From Brucella pseudogrignonensis (GTDB taxonomy: Bacteria; Pseudomonadota; Alphaproteobacteria; Rhizobiales; Rhizobiaceae), in contig NZ_JAVLAT010000002.1 in the NCBI RefSeq assembly GCF_032190615.1, positions 1-64,000 of the forward strand: a DNA stretch of 64,000 nucleotides, read 5' to 3'. The notes under the pieces were generated by a model. That model worked only from the letters and a program-made list of their open reading frames with translations. It ran no database searches and was not told the DNA's origin. The translations under genes were made by a program, and so were the position numbers. Shown in pieces: positions 24,437-31,819 of this stretch. Every line of letters starts with the position of its first letter. Position 1 is the first letter of the stretch.

Positions 24437-24472
24437 GCCCCGGCAGCTTCACCGCTCCGGGGCTTTTCTTTT
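24437..24472 (+). terminator. Terminator of the repressor operon
   Basis: GCCCCGG (24437 to 24443) pairs with CCGGGGC (24457 to 24463), followed by TTTTCTTTT. It isolates the lysogenic operon from the right early promoter just downstream. The right operators begin at its T-run. Confidence 0.88.
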
Positions 24473-24548
24473 ACGCTGCGCACGTACGTAATGTCAAATT
24501 ATTTACGCATAGTTCGTATTTTATCCTTGCTTATACGTTTTTTGCGTA
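24472..24548. promoter_or_regulatory. Right operator cluster of the phage repressor
   Basis: Three 15-base sites repeat the left operator pattern: 24472 to 24486 (ACGC-N5-ACGT), 24504 to 24518 (ACGC-N5-TCGT) and 24534 to 24548 (ACGT-N5-GCGT), each flanked by T and A. Centres are 32 and 30 bases apart, about three helical turns, which would suit cooperative dimers. Confidence 0.75.
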
Positions 24549-24554
24549 TATAGT
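24527..24554 (+). promoter_or_regulatory. Rightward early promoter
   Basis: TTGCTT (24527 to 24532) is followed after 16 bases by TATAGT (24549 to 24554). The third right operator fills the spacer, mirroring the leftward promoter. The transcript leads into the recombination operon; the 200 bases to 24756 hold only short, unconvincing frames. Confidence 0.75.
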
Positions 24555-24756
24555 GAACTCATCAAAGCAGTTCACGAAGAAGCCTTTGCCGATCTGAACC
24601 GCGAGATTTCAACCACTGCCGAAACTGGTGATGGAGGTTGTTATGTGAAGTGCAACGCGGTGCGCGTCTCAAGCTGGACATGAATTTTACAAGTGAGATT
24701 ACGGACCTGAGCATGTCCAAAACTGCTCACAGAGTTTCCAAACCGAAGGATCAGCC

Positions 24757-25095
24757 ATGTCAGACCGAGCCGAACTACTGGCGATTTTCAAGAACCACGT
24801 TGCGGCAGTTGAAGCCATTGAGGGCATTGCCGGAACGGTCAGCCTGACATGCTTCACGTTGAAGGATCAGGGCGAGAGTGGGCTTGATGTTCGCCGCTTG
24901 CTTGGCCGGTTTGTGGAAAAGAACTGTGACGATGAAATCCGGTTGATCGACTACCTGCGCGGGTTCGGCAGTGAGCCGCCAATGAGCGAAAAGGAGCGCC
25001 GGGATTACCGCCTTAAACGCTCTGAGGACGTTCTGGACCTGATCGACAAGGCGATCGAGACGATCAACGACTACGTCCATGGGAGGGCTGCATAA
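24757..25095 (+). CDS. Hypothetical phage early protein
   Basis: The 112-residue protein begins MSDRAELLAIFKNHVAAVEA and is helical, with a charged second half (EKERRDYRLKRSEDVLDLID). No family is recognised. It is the first clear gene of the rightward early operon, 200 bases after the promoter, and joins the next gene by TAATG. Confidence 0.65.
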   Translation: MSDRAELLAIFKNHVAAVEAIEGIAGTVSLTCFTLKDQGESGLDVRRLLGRFVEKNCDDEIRLIDYLRGFGSEPPMSEKERRDYRLKRSEDVLDLIDKAIETINDYVHGRAA

Positions 25096-25502
25096 TGATG
25101 ATCCAGAAGAATTGCGCAGCTTGCGGAATCTTATTTTATACCCGTCTTGCTGATCATAAACGCGGCTGGGGCAAGTGCTGCGATAAGTCTTGCTCTGCTG
25201 CTTTCAAGGTTGGTCTTCGTCCTCGTGATGTCAACGAGAGATACGCCAAACGAAGTGCATGGGCTGACGTGTGCCTTACTGTTCGCAAAGCTGCTGGGGT
25301 CAAAGAGTGGCCCAAGGCTCCAAGCGTAAAAGATCAGATCGGTCAGAACGTAAAGATCAAGCCGATTTACCACTCACCAAGTAGCTGCCGTCACTGCGGG
25401 AAGCCTGTGAATGGTCCCGGCCTGTGCGATCCATGTGAACAACACGAAGACGCAATGAACTCAATGGAAATGGGCTGGGACGGCCACAAGGCATGGGCAT
25501 GA
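25095..25502 (+). CDS. Zinc-binding phage early protein
   Basis: The 135-residue protein has an N-terminal treble-clef-like Cys set (NCAACGILF, GKCCDKSC) and a C-terminal CRHCGKPVNG, LCDPCEQHED pair. It probably binds two zinc ions and may bind DNA. ATG choices are at 25095 and 25098; the first forms TAATG with the previous stop. Its exact function is unknown. Confidence 0.65.
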   Translation: MMIQKNCAACGILFYTRLADHKRGWGKCCDKSCSAAFKVGLRPRDVNERYAKRSAWADVCLTVRKAAGVKEWPKAPSVKDQIGQNVKIKPIYHSPSSCRHCGKPVNGPGLCDPCEQHEDAMNSMEMGWDGHKAWA

Positions 25503-25579
25503 CCATCCCCGACCCTTTCCTGACACTCATCACCATCAACCTATCAATCGCGTTTATCGCGCCGTTTCTGGGGATTTAG
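25499..25579 (+). CDS. Very small hydrophobic ORF
   Basis: A 26-residue frame, MTIPDPFLTLITINLSIAFI then APFLGI, is one membrane helix. Its ATG overlaps the previous stop (ATGA). Such tiny membrane ORFs recur in this prophage. Confidence 0.4.
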   Translation: MTIPDPFLTLITINLSIAFIAPFLGI

Positions 25580-25582
25580 CCC

Positions 25583-25669
25583 ATGCGTGACCTTATTGAA
25601 GACATCGCTGGCTTTGTTGCCGTTTCTGCCTTCTGCGGCGTGTTTCTTGTCTGGGTATCCTCAGTATGA
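25583..25669 (+). CDS. Very small hydrophobic ORF
   Basis: A 28-residue frame begins MRDLIEDIAGFVAVSAFCGV and ends VFLVWVSSV, one membrane helix after an acidic start. It overlaps the next gene by four bases (ATGA). Function unknown. Confidence 0.4.
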   Translation: MRDLIEDIAGFVAVSAFCGVFLVWVSSV

Positions 25670-25863
25670 CCGCCCTCCTCCAAGTAAGCGGCTATGTGCG
25701 CCGCCAGTCAGCCAAGGGCGATGAGAAGCGCCCACGGTTCACACCAGAACAGTTAGCAACAGCCAGCCAGATGCGCGAAGAACTATTCCAGCAATTCAAT
25801 CAGGAATGCGTTCTCGCCGCAGACATAGCGCTGGCACAAGAGTTTCCGGGAGAGTTGAAGTGA
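25666..25863 (+). CDS. Small phage protein
   Basis: The 65-residue product begins MTALLQVSGYVRRQSAKGDE and continues with a helical stretch FTPEQLATASQMREELFQQF. No family is recognised. Coupled overlaps on both sides support it. Confidence 0.5.
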   Translation: MTALLQVSGYVRRQSAKGDEKRPRFTPEQLATASQMREELFQQFNQECVLAADIALAQEFPGELK

Positions 25864-26525
25864 AAATCGAGAGCAAATATTCGATTGGAGATACGGTTTA
25901 CCGGGGCTCGACTGTATCTAATAAAAAGCAGCGCCCTTGCCCTGATTGCCTTGGCACCCGGAAGTGGAAAGCCACCTCACCGGCTGGCACGGATTATGAA
26001 TTTTCCTGCCCACGGTGCAGCACTTCATATCAAAGCAACCACGAAATGTCGCTGGATTACTCACTGTTTGAGCCATCCATCACAAAGCTGACTATCGGAA
26101 GCGTTCAGTACAACAGCGCCGAAGGATCATATGACCACGGCTTTCGTTATATGTGTGTCGAGACGGGCATTGGCTCTGGATCAGTATACAACGAAAGCGA
26201 TCTTCATCTTTCAGAAGCTGATGCAATCGTTGCCGCGCAACTGATCGCCAACGATCAAAATCAGACCGTTGATTGGGTAGTAAAGCAGTTCAATAAGACG
26301 CTTGAAATATCAGATTATCAGCTTGGCAGTGCTGCACTCAAACTCGCGTCGGACAAAGCGCATGCTTCGAGCTCTATGCTCTATCGCCTTCAAGACCTCT
26401 TTGAGGAAATCAAGGAAGCTGGCGACAAAGCAGAAATACTTCAAGCTATCAGCGATTATGTTGAACACGACTGGCAGAACGACAAGGCAAAGGCGCTTGA
26501 GGTAGCCCTTGGAGGTGCAGCATGA
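25860..26525 (+). CDS. Zinc-finger hypothetical phage protein
   Basis: The GTG at 25860 overlaps the previous stop (GTGA) and has GGGAGAG upstream, giving a 221-residue product that begins MKIESKYSIGDTVYRGSTVS. Residues about 25 to 60 hold a DnaJ-like zinc pattern, RPCPDCLGTRKWKATS and then FSCPRCSTSYQSN. The rest is helical (LQDLFEEIKEAGDKAEILQA). A longer frame from 25806 lacks a signal. A role with the recombination genes downstream is possible but unproven. Confidence 0.65.
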   Translation: MKIESKYSIGDTVYRGSTVSNKKQRPCPDCLGTRKWKATSPAGTDYEFSCPRCSTSYQSNHEMSLDYSLFEPSITKLTIGSVQYNSAEGSYDHGFRYMCVETGIGSGSVYNESDLHLSEADAIVAAQLIANDQNQTVDWVVKQFNKTLEISDYQLGSAALKLASDKAHASSSMLYRLQDLFEEIKEAGDKAEILQAISDYVEHDWQNDKAKALEVALGGAA

Positions 26526-27520
26526 CTGACACCTTCCAGCAAGTGGGCCAAGCGTTAAACGGATTGGCAACAGGACTTTCACAAGAACGCGTCTGGAAAG
26601 GTGAAATCATCACCAAGAACGGCGTTTATTCCATGGTTCCGATAGAAACCTATCACCGCGAAACCAGCCTGTTTGATGGGTTCTCAATCTCGTCATCAAG
26701 CCTTCGCACAGTTCTACGCCGTCCGCTCGAGTACTGGTACGCCAGCCCATACAATCCGAATGCTGTTGAGCCAGAAGGCTCTAAGGCGCTCGACTTCGGT
26801 AAAGCTGCTCACATGCTTCTCTTGGGCGAAGAAGGCTTCTCTGAACGGTATGCGCTGCGTCCAAAGGAATACGACGATAACAAGGGCGCTTCTAAGCCTT
26901 GGAATGCGAATTCCACCGCCTGCAAATCATGGCTCAAGAAACAGGCTGATGAAGGCCGCGCCGTTATCACTGAGACAGAGATTGCGCACATTAAGAACAT
27001 CGCTGAAGCGCTTTCACAAAAGGAAGCAATTCGCCTTGGTATTCTGAACGGACGCATTGAGCGATCAATTTTCGCCAAACGTAACGGCATCTGGTTAAAG
27101 AACCGGCCAGACGTAATCCCCAATGATGGCGGCGATTTCGTTGACCTGAAAACGGCGGCGTCTGTCGATGATGACAGCTTGTCGAAGGCGATCTTCGCAC
27201 ACGGTTATCATATCCAGGCTGGCTTTACCCGCATGGTTGTCCGTGAGGTGTTGGGCGAACAGGCTTTCTCCTCTTTCACCTTCGTATTTGTCGAGAAAAC
27301 AGCTCCTTACGATGTGCGTGTAGTGACGTTGAAAGACGCCGATATCGACCTTGGCGAAGCGCAGGCGCGTATTGCTCTCGACACACTGGAGAAGTGCATC
27401 AGGCTCAACGATTGGCCCGGATATGACGGCCATGATCAGCACATTTCCTACGTCGAAATGCCGCCATGGGCGCGCAACCGCGTCGAAGAACAAATCAAAT
27501 ATTCCGAGAAGGCAGCATAA
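26522..27520 (+). CDS. RecE/exodeoxyribonuclease VIII-like nuclease
   Basis: The 332-residue protein matches the PDDEXK-like exodeoxyribonuclease 8 domain: ISSSSLRTVLRRPLEYWYAS, DFGKAAHMLLLGEEGF, the active-site strands KNRPDVIPNDGGDFVDLKTA (with D..D..K spacing) and GYHIQAGFTRMVVREVLGEQ. It should chew DNA ends 5 to 3 prime to expose single strands for RecT encoded next. Start and stop overlap both neighbours, indicating one translational unit. Confidence 0.88.
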   Translation: MTDTFQQVGQALNGLATGLSQERVWKGEIITKNGVYSMVPIETYHRETSLFDGFSISSSSLRTVLRRPLEYWYASPYNPNAVEPEGSKALDFGKAAHMLLLGEEGFSERYALRPKEYDDNKGASKPWNANSTACKSWLKKQADEGRAVITETEIAHIKNIAEALSQKEAIRLGILNGRIERSIFAKRNGIWLKNRPDVIPNDGGDFVDLKTAASVDDDSLSKAIFAHGYHIQAGFTRMVVREVLGEQAFSSFTFVFVEKTAPYDVRVVTLKDADIDLGEAQARIALDTLEKCIRLNDWPGYDGHDQHISYVEMPPWARNRVEEQIKYSEKAA

Positions 27521-28698
27521 TGAACCAGATCGTACCGCAAGACGCTCCAAAGCAGCGCCAGATTATCGAAGTCGTTGACGCTGTTCCGCTTCTCGACACG
27601 TCCAAGTTTGAACACATGCAGCGCATTGCAACAGGCATGGCGCGTTCAACACTGATCCCTGACAGCCTGAGAGAGGAAGGCACGAAGGACAATAAGCAGG
27701 AGCTTCCATTTGAACGGGTAGCCGCAAATTGCTTCCTGATCGTCAATCAGGCCGTCCGTTGGGGACTAGATCCATTTTCGGTTGCTCAAGCCGTATCCGT
27801 GGTTCACGGAAAGCTTTGCTACGAGGGAAAGCTGGTTGCCGCTGTAATTCAGGCGAAGCTTGGTTTCAACCTTCATCACCACTTTGTAGGTGAAGGCGAT
27901 GCTATGCGGGTTTACTTGAGCGACAGGCCGTTGACTGGTGAGATTGTCGCCACGCTTAAGCCGGGCATTCGCCGCCCAGACATGCGCCTGTTTGACGGTT
28001 CTGTCAGTGAATGGAAAACAAGTGGCAACGGCTCGCCATGGTCGCCAAAGAACTTTGTTCGGATGCTGATTTACCGCGGAACTCGTGACTGGTGCCGCAT
28101 CTATGAACCGGCTCTTATGCTTGGCGTCTATACGCCTGATGAAATGCTCGACATGTCCGAGAATGCAAGGGCCGTCCGCGCGAAGGAAGTTTCGACACCT
28201 TCCATCATGCAGCGTCTGCAACAGCGCCAGATTGAGCCAACAGCAAGCGAAGGCTTCAATAAGGACTTTGTAACGGCTGAGACTGAAACACTCGCCAGCT
28301 CCCCGGATACTCAAGATACAACCGCATCTGATAGCGTCACCTCCAGCGCATCAGACAGAGAGGGTGGAGAAGGTTCGGTAAACGGCTCCACCCTCGATAA
28401 TTCGGAAGATGTGAAGCTTGAAAAGCGTGAGCTAATGAAGCTGGTTGTCCAGTTGACCGCGCTGACCAAGGACTTCGACGGGGAAGATAAGACCAAAGCG
28501 AAAGATGATGTTTGGTCGTGGACAGAAGGCTTCATGCAGGCTGGCACGGTCGTTTCGCATGACGGCATCGAACTGGCGAAAAAGATCACCCGCATGTTTG
28601 TCGGCGTGGCTCAGGGATACAATTCACAAGCTTCTGTCCTTGAAGACGCCTGCAACGCAATCGGCACTGACATCGCCGAGTTGGACGAGGTGCAGTGA
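27520..28698 (+). CDS. RecT-family single-strand annealing protein
   Basis: Starting at the ATG at 27520 (TAATG with the nuclease gene), the 392-residue product contains a RecT-type core: ANCFLIVNQAVRWGLDPFSV, AVSVVHGKLCYEGKLVAAVI and SPWSPKNFVRMLIYRGTRDW. It would bind ssDNA and anneal it to complementary strands for phage recombination. A linker rich in Ser, Thr and acidic residues follows about residue 260, then a helical C-terminal domain. The longer frame from 27466 is inside the nuclease gene and is rejected. Confidence 0.88.
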   Translation: MNQIVPQDAPKQRQIIEVVDAVPLLDTSKFEHMQRIATGMARSTLIPDSLREEGTKDNKQELPFERVAANCFLIVNQAVRWGLDPFSVAQAVSVVHGKLCYEGKLVAAVIQAKLGFNLHHHFVGEGDAMRVYLSDRPLTGEIVATLKPGIRRPDMRLFDGSVSEWKTSGNGSPWSPKNFVRMLIYRGTRDWCRIYEPALMLGVYTPDEMLDMSENARAVRAKEVSTPSIMQRLQQRQIEPTASEGFNKDFVTAETETLASSPDTQDTTASDSVTSSASDREGGEGSVNGSTLDNSEDVKLEKRELMKLVVQLTALTKDFDGEDKTKAKDDVWSWTEGFMQAGTVVSHDGIELAKKITRMFVGVAQGYNSQASVLEDACNAIGTDIAELDEVQ

Positions 28699-29063
28699 TG
28701 GCTAGGAAGTTTCGAGCAAGAAACACACCCGTGACACCCGCATATCTTGATCTGCGTATTAAGGACTTGGCAGACCGAGGATATGGAAAAACAAAATGGA
28801 TAGGCTTCTGTGAAGATGCGCTCGACCTTGGATTGTCACTGAGACTTTATGAGGCAAAGCACACCGTATCGAAATACATCACCGTCAGCAATGACCGCGG
28901 GAAAGAGTTCAAGGTCAGGTTCTCGAACCACCGGCCAATCAAAGCACGGGAAGAAGCAAACGATTGTGATTTTTTCGTAGGCGTCAGCAATAAGAACGTA
29001 ACAACTACTGTTCAAGCATTGCAGGCTGTCAAATCTCACTTTGAGCTTGAGGAGGCAGTGTGA
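28698..29063 (+). CDS. Hypothetical phage protein
   Basis: The 121-residue product begins MARKFRARNTPVTPAYLDLR. It is basic, with a segment YEAKHTVSKYITVSNDRGKE that looks strand-rich and may contact nucleic acid. The ATG at 28698 forms TGATG with the recT stop; a GTG three bases earlier is an alternative. The family is not recognised. Confidence 0.6.
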   Translation: MARKFRARNTPVTPAYLDLRIKDLADRGYGKTKWIGFCEDALDLGLSLRLYEAKHTVSKYITVSNDRGKEFKVRFSNHRPIKAREEANDCDFFVGVSNKNVTTTVQALQAVKSHFELEEAV

Positions 29064-29452
29064 TGGCCTCAGCAGTCCGCAGACACCCCGAAGCATTCAG
29101 TACTGCCCCATCCAAGGGGCAGAAGCGACCAAGGAAACAGGACGGAAAGCATCTGGCATGGATAAGAACCCTGCCCTGCTTGGTAACTGGTCAGTATGGC
29201 GTTGAAGCAGCTCATATCCGGTACGCAGCGCCAGCATACGGCAAGCGAGACACCGGGAAGGCTGAAAAACCGGATGATCGTTGGACAGTGCCTTTGGCGC
29301 CGTCAGTCCATCGTGAACAGCATGCCACCAACGAGCAGAAGTTCTGGGAACAGCACAAAATCGATCCGTGCCAAGTGGCCTTAGCCCTGTACGGCGTATC
29401 CGGCGACGATGATGCCGCAATCGTGATTATTCGGAATGCGAGGAAGCCATGA
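29063..29452 (+). CDS. HNH-like nuclease (DUF968/Ref type)
   Basis: The 129-residue protein has the pattern of small His-based phage nucleases: GKHLAWIRTLPCLVTGQYGV, EAAHIRYAAPAYGKRDTGKA, KPDDRWTVPLAPSVHREQHA and then QKFWEQHKIDP. The AH and HREQH elements are the probable metal-binding and catalytic residues. In the recombination operon it could process DNA structures together with RecE/RecT. GAGGAGG precedes the start. Confidence 0.65.
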   Translation: MASAVRRHPEAFSTAPSKGQKRPRKQDGKHLAWIRTLPCLVTGQYGVEAAHIRYAAPAYGKRDTGKAEKPDDRWTVPLAPSVHREQHATNEQKFWEQHKIDPCQVALALYGVSGDDDAAIVIIRNARKP

Positions 29453-29940
29453 CCCCGACCATACCAGATGAAGCAGTACAGGCGGCAAGCAAGCGCATAG
29501 ACGAGTATTACGACACACCGAATTGCGTAGGTGAAACAGCCGTTCGCGCAGCACTCACAGCCGCCCTGCCTTTCCTGCAAGGGGCATCCCCGCGTGCGCA
29601 GGCGTTGGAGGAAGGCGACCTAAATGCACGCCTTAAGGCAAAAGGCATGTACTCCATTGATGAAATGATGGGAACTTTGCCAGTCGATAAGTGGCTCGTT
29701 CATTCCGGAATGACCGATATCAAGTTCTTCGGTGAATGGCTGGAGCGTAAAACACGTGAATATCTCACCATGAAGGCCGAGTATGACGCCGGAAATAAGG
29801 ATGAACGCGACGAACTATACGAGTGGGTTCTGGCTCACTACGGCGCTTTTCGTGATGTTCTCGTCAACTTTCGAGCCGCCCTCTCGTCTCAGCCTGTAGC
29901 GTCCACCCGCCCGGCAGGAGGCAGCGACCATGGCGAATGA
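29449..29940 (+). CDS. Hypothetical phage protein
   Basis: The 163-residue product begins MTPTIPDEAVQAASKRIDEY, an opening often seen in rhizobial phage proteins (helix with ETAVRAALTAALPFLQG). The second part is acidic and helical (YDAGNKDERDELYEWVLAHY). Function unknown. It overlaps both neighbours. Confidence 0.55.
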   Translation: MTPTIPDEAVQAASKRIDEYYDTPNCVGETAVRAALTAALPFLQGASPRAQALEEGDLNARLKAKGMYSIDEMMGTLPVDKWLVHSGMTDIKFFGEWLERKTREYLTMKAEYDAGNKDERDELYEWVLAHYGAFRDVLVNFRAALSSQPVASTRPAGGSDHGE

Positions 29941-30589
29941 GCAAGGGCTTATCGTTAAGCACGACATTTCGAATGAAGGAATAGCAGACGCGCTTGAAAA
30001 GTGTGATTGGGCAGGCGCTTCAATCGGCAACAAAGCAATTCTTCAACTGGCGATACAGGCACTACGCAACACCCGCCCCGCCGCGCCGGTCGAAGGGTTG
30101 GAGCGGTACGACTTAGAAGATCGTAGCCACTTCAACGAAGGTAGCTATATGCATCCAGACGAAACCGGCGAATACGTCCGCTTCGATCAGGCCGAGGCCA
30201 TCATTGCGGCGGAACGGGTAGAGAAGGAACAGCTTAAGGCAGAACTTGCGGAAGCCCTACGCGGCAATCGTTATGCACAATTGGAGCGGATGGCTGTTAA
30301 ACGTGCCGAGAAAGCCGAAGCCGACAACGCGGCGCTGACTGCGCGGGTTAAGGAGTTGGATCACGACCTTAATGGGGCAAAGGGCAACGCAAAAAACGCA
30401 ATGTCAAATGTTGATTATTGGCGTGGCCAGACGGAAGCCCTCGAAACCGAACTCGCGGCGGCAGAAGGCACTCTGACATCCATCGCTCACACGTTCTCCG
30501 AGAATAGCCATGGGTCTATGAAATCTTTGTCAGGCTCTTTTTACCAGTCGATGGCTAATCGATACTTTGCAGAGAAGGCCAAGCCATGA
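29930..30589 (+). CDS. Coiled-coil hypothetical phage protein
   Basis: The 219-residue protein starts MANEQGLIVKHDISNEGIAD, continues with the small phage motif KAILQLAIQALRNTRPAAPV, and has a long coiled coil from about residue 90 to 180 (EKEQLKAELAEALRGNRYAQ, ADNAALTARVKELDHDLNGA). Mosaic coiled-coil proteins of this kind are common in rhizobial prophages, with no known activity. Confidence 0.55.
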   Translation: MANEQGLIVKHDISNEGIADALEKCDWAGASIGNKAILQLAIQALRNTRPAAPVEGLERYDLEDRSHFNEGSYMHPDETGEYVRFDQAEAIIAAERVEKEQLKAELAEALRGNRYAQLERMAVKRAEKAEADNAALTARVKELDHDLNGAKGNAKNAMSNVDYWRGQTEALETELAAAEGTLTSIAHTFSENSHGSMKSLSGSFYQSMANRYFAEKAKP

Positions 30590-30645
30590 CCCTCATTGAC
30601 AGACTATCCAAGCTGGAAGGGCCACTAGGGGAGCAGAGCGAATGA
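30586..30645 (+). CDS. 19-codon remnant ORF
   Basis: The frame MTLIDRLSKLEGPLGEQSE overlaps both neighbours by four bases. The opening resembles the start of longer phage proteins of the type DRLSKLEG, so this looks like the preserved beginning of a gene whose body was lost, kept for translational coupling. Low certainty. Confidence 0.35.
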   Translation: MTLIDRLSKLEGPLGEQSE

Positions 30646-30962
30646 AGCTGCAACTTGCCCTAAAAGCTGAATACTTCGACGCGATCCGTGACGGCACAAA
30701 GACCGAGGAATACCGGCTTGCGAACGCTTACTGGACACGAAGGCTTTTCGTAACCGGCTATCGAACAACCGGCCCCCGTAGTTTTAGCGGCATCGTCCTA
30801 ACCAAAGGCTATCCAAAGCGTGAGGACGCAGAACGCCGCCTGGAATTGCCGTGGTTTGGCTTCGTTCGTAAGACAATTACCCATCCACATTTCGGCCCAA
30901 ACCCCGTCGAGGTATTCGCCATCGACGTGTCAGGTCGCCAAGCCCTGAAAGGCGGTGAGTGA
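30642..30962 (+). CDS. ASCH-like domain protein
   Basis: The 106-residue protein starts MKLQLALKAEYFDAIRDGTK followed by TEEYRLANAYWTRRLF, the hallmark of ASCH domains, a PUA-related RNA-binding fold. The C-terminus continues with KTITHPHFGPNPVEVFAIDV. ASCH proteins in phages may act on RNA or modified bases. The role here is unknown. Confidence 0.7.
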   Translation: MKLQLALKAEYFDAIRDGTKTEEYRLANAYWTRRLFVTGYRTTGPRSFSGIVLTKGYPKREDAERRLELPWFGFVRKTITHPHFGPNPVEVFAIDVSGRQALKGGE

Positions 30963-30964
30963 CC

Positions 30965-31189
30965 ATGGCTAAGCTTGAGCGATACGATAAGGATTGCCAT
31001 AGGATTGTTGAAGGTGGAAGCGTTGTGGCATTTGCCATCCGCCTCTCAAATGACAGATGGCGTTTATCAGACGTTGACGACTTCCCACTTCTTGGCCGTA
31101 AGTCGTTCGATAAACCGACTGACGTTTTGGCCGCATGGGAAGCGATGAAGTCAGACCGCACCGCACTGCAAGAAAGGGGGAGTGAGTGA
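30965..31189 (+). CDS. Small hypothetical phage protein
   Basis: From the ATG at 30965 the product is about 74 residues, MAKLERYDKDCHRIVEGGSV and onward. A GTG six bases earlier overlaps the previous stop and is an alternative start. The beta-rich pattern (VVAFAIRLSNDRWRLSDVDD) recurs in rhizobial phages without known function. Confidence 0.5.
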   Translation: MAKLERYDKDCHRIVEGGSVVAFAIRLSNDRWRLSDVDDFPLLGRKSFDKPTDVLAAWEAMKSDRTALQERGSE

Positions 31190-31194
31190 GAAGC

Positions 31195-31458
31195 CTAGCT
31201 CCAGCCACCTTTGGCGATCCCCGTTCTTCCGGCCTCAACTGGGTGGGCGCGCATGTCAACCTGCTTGCTTCCACATTTGCTGCACTTGAGCTTGGAAAGC
31301 AAAACATCTCGGTTTGTCGTGTGATCTGGGCCAAGCTTCTCAGAAGCCTTCACCAAATCCAGCCAGTTATTGTGGGCGCAGTCCATGCAGAAAATGTTGA
31401 ACCGCATGCCATTCTCAATGCAGCCGCCAAGCGTTGCGTATGGACGATAAACCTTCAT
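31195..31458 (-). CDS. Zinc-binding hypothetical phage protein
   Basis: An 87-residue protein reads leftward between the early operon and the integration genes. It has two CxxC pairs, FNIFCMDCAHNNWLDL and LKCSKCGSKQVDM, enough for one zinc site, and a basic linker. The rightward frame over the same bases (31186 to 31551) lacks such features. Its function is unknown. Confidence 0.6.
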   Translation of the reverse strand: MKVYRPYATLGGCIENGMRFNIFCMDCAHNNWLDLVKASEKLGPDHTTNRDVLLSKLKCSKCGSKQVDMRAHPVEAGRTGIAKGGWS

Positions 31459-31537
31459 GCCGACCTCCTATCAGGCGGCAGCTATTACACCGTGAACGAA
31501 ACAGAAACAAATCACAAATTGACGGAGGTTGGTGTCC

Positions 31538-31810
31538 ATGATGAGGAATGATCCCGCAGCAACAAATCTAACCAACCCTATTCCTCGGATTGGCTTGAGC
31601 CGTGCAGAGGTTGCCATTTCGATTGGCGTAAGCCCTAATACGGTTGACGTGATGGTTAGTGAAGGCATGCTGCCACCTCCAAAGAAGTGGCACACCCGGA
31701 AAGTCTGGCTTATTTCGGAGATTGTTGCAGCCATGGCGGAATGGCCCACAGATACGCACGGCGCATTTGGCGGAGCTTCTGATGACGGGGAAGAATGGAA
31801 AGCAGCCTGA
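31538..31810 (+). CDS. Excisionase/AlpA-like HTH protein
   Basis: The 90-residue protein starts at the ATG at 31538, nine bases after GGAGG. It contains a MerR/AlpA-like winged helix, RIGLSRAEVAISIGVSPNTV then DVMVSEGMLPPPKKWHTRKV with WLISEI. Directly before the integrase, it is probably the recombination directionality factor needed for excision. The tail is acidic. Confidence 0.75.
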   Translation: MMRNDPAATNLTNPIPRIGLSRAEVAISIGVSPNTVDVMVSEGMLPPPKKWHTRKVWLISEIVAAMAEWPTDTHGAFGGASDDGEEWKAA

Positions 31811-31819
31811 GAATAAGCA

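Noticed and set aside
24638..24847. 69-codon rightward frame before the first right early gene
   Set aside because: It overlaps the start of the gene at 24757 by 90 bases in another frame and has no recognisable features; a short leader peptide near 24640 after GGAGG is possible but unsupported.
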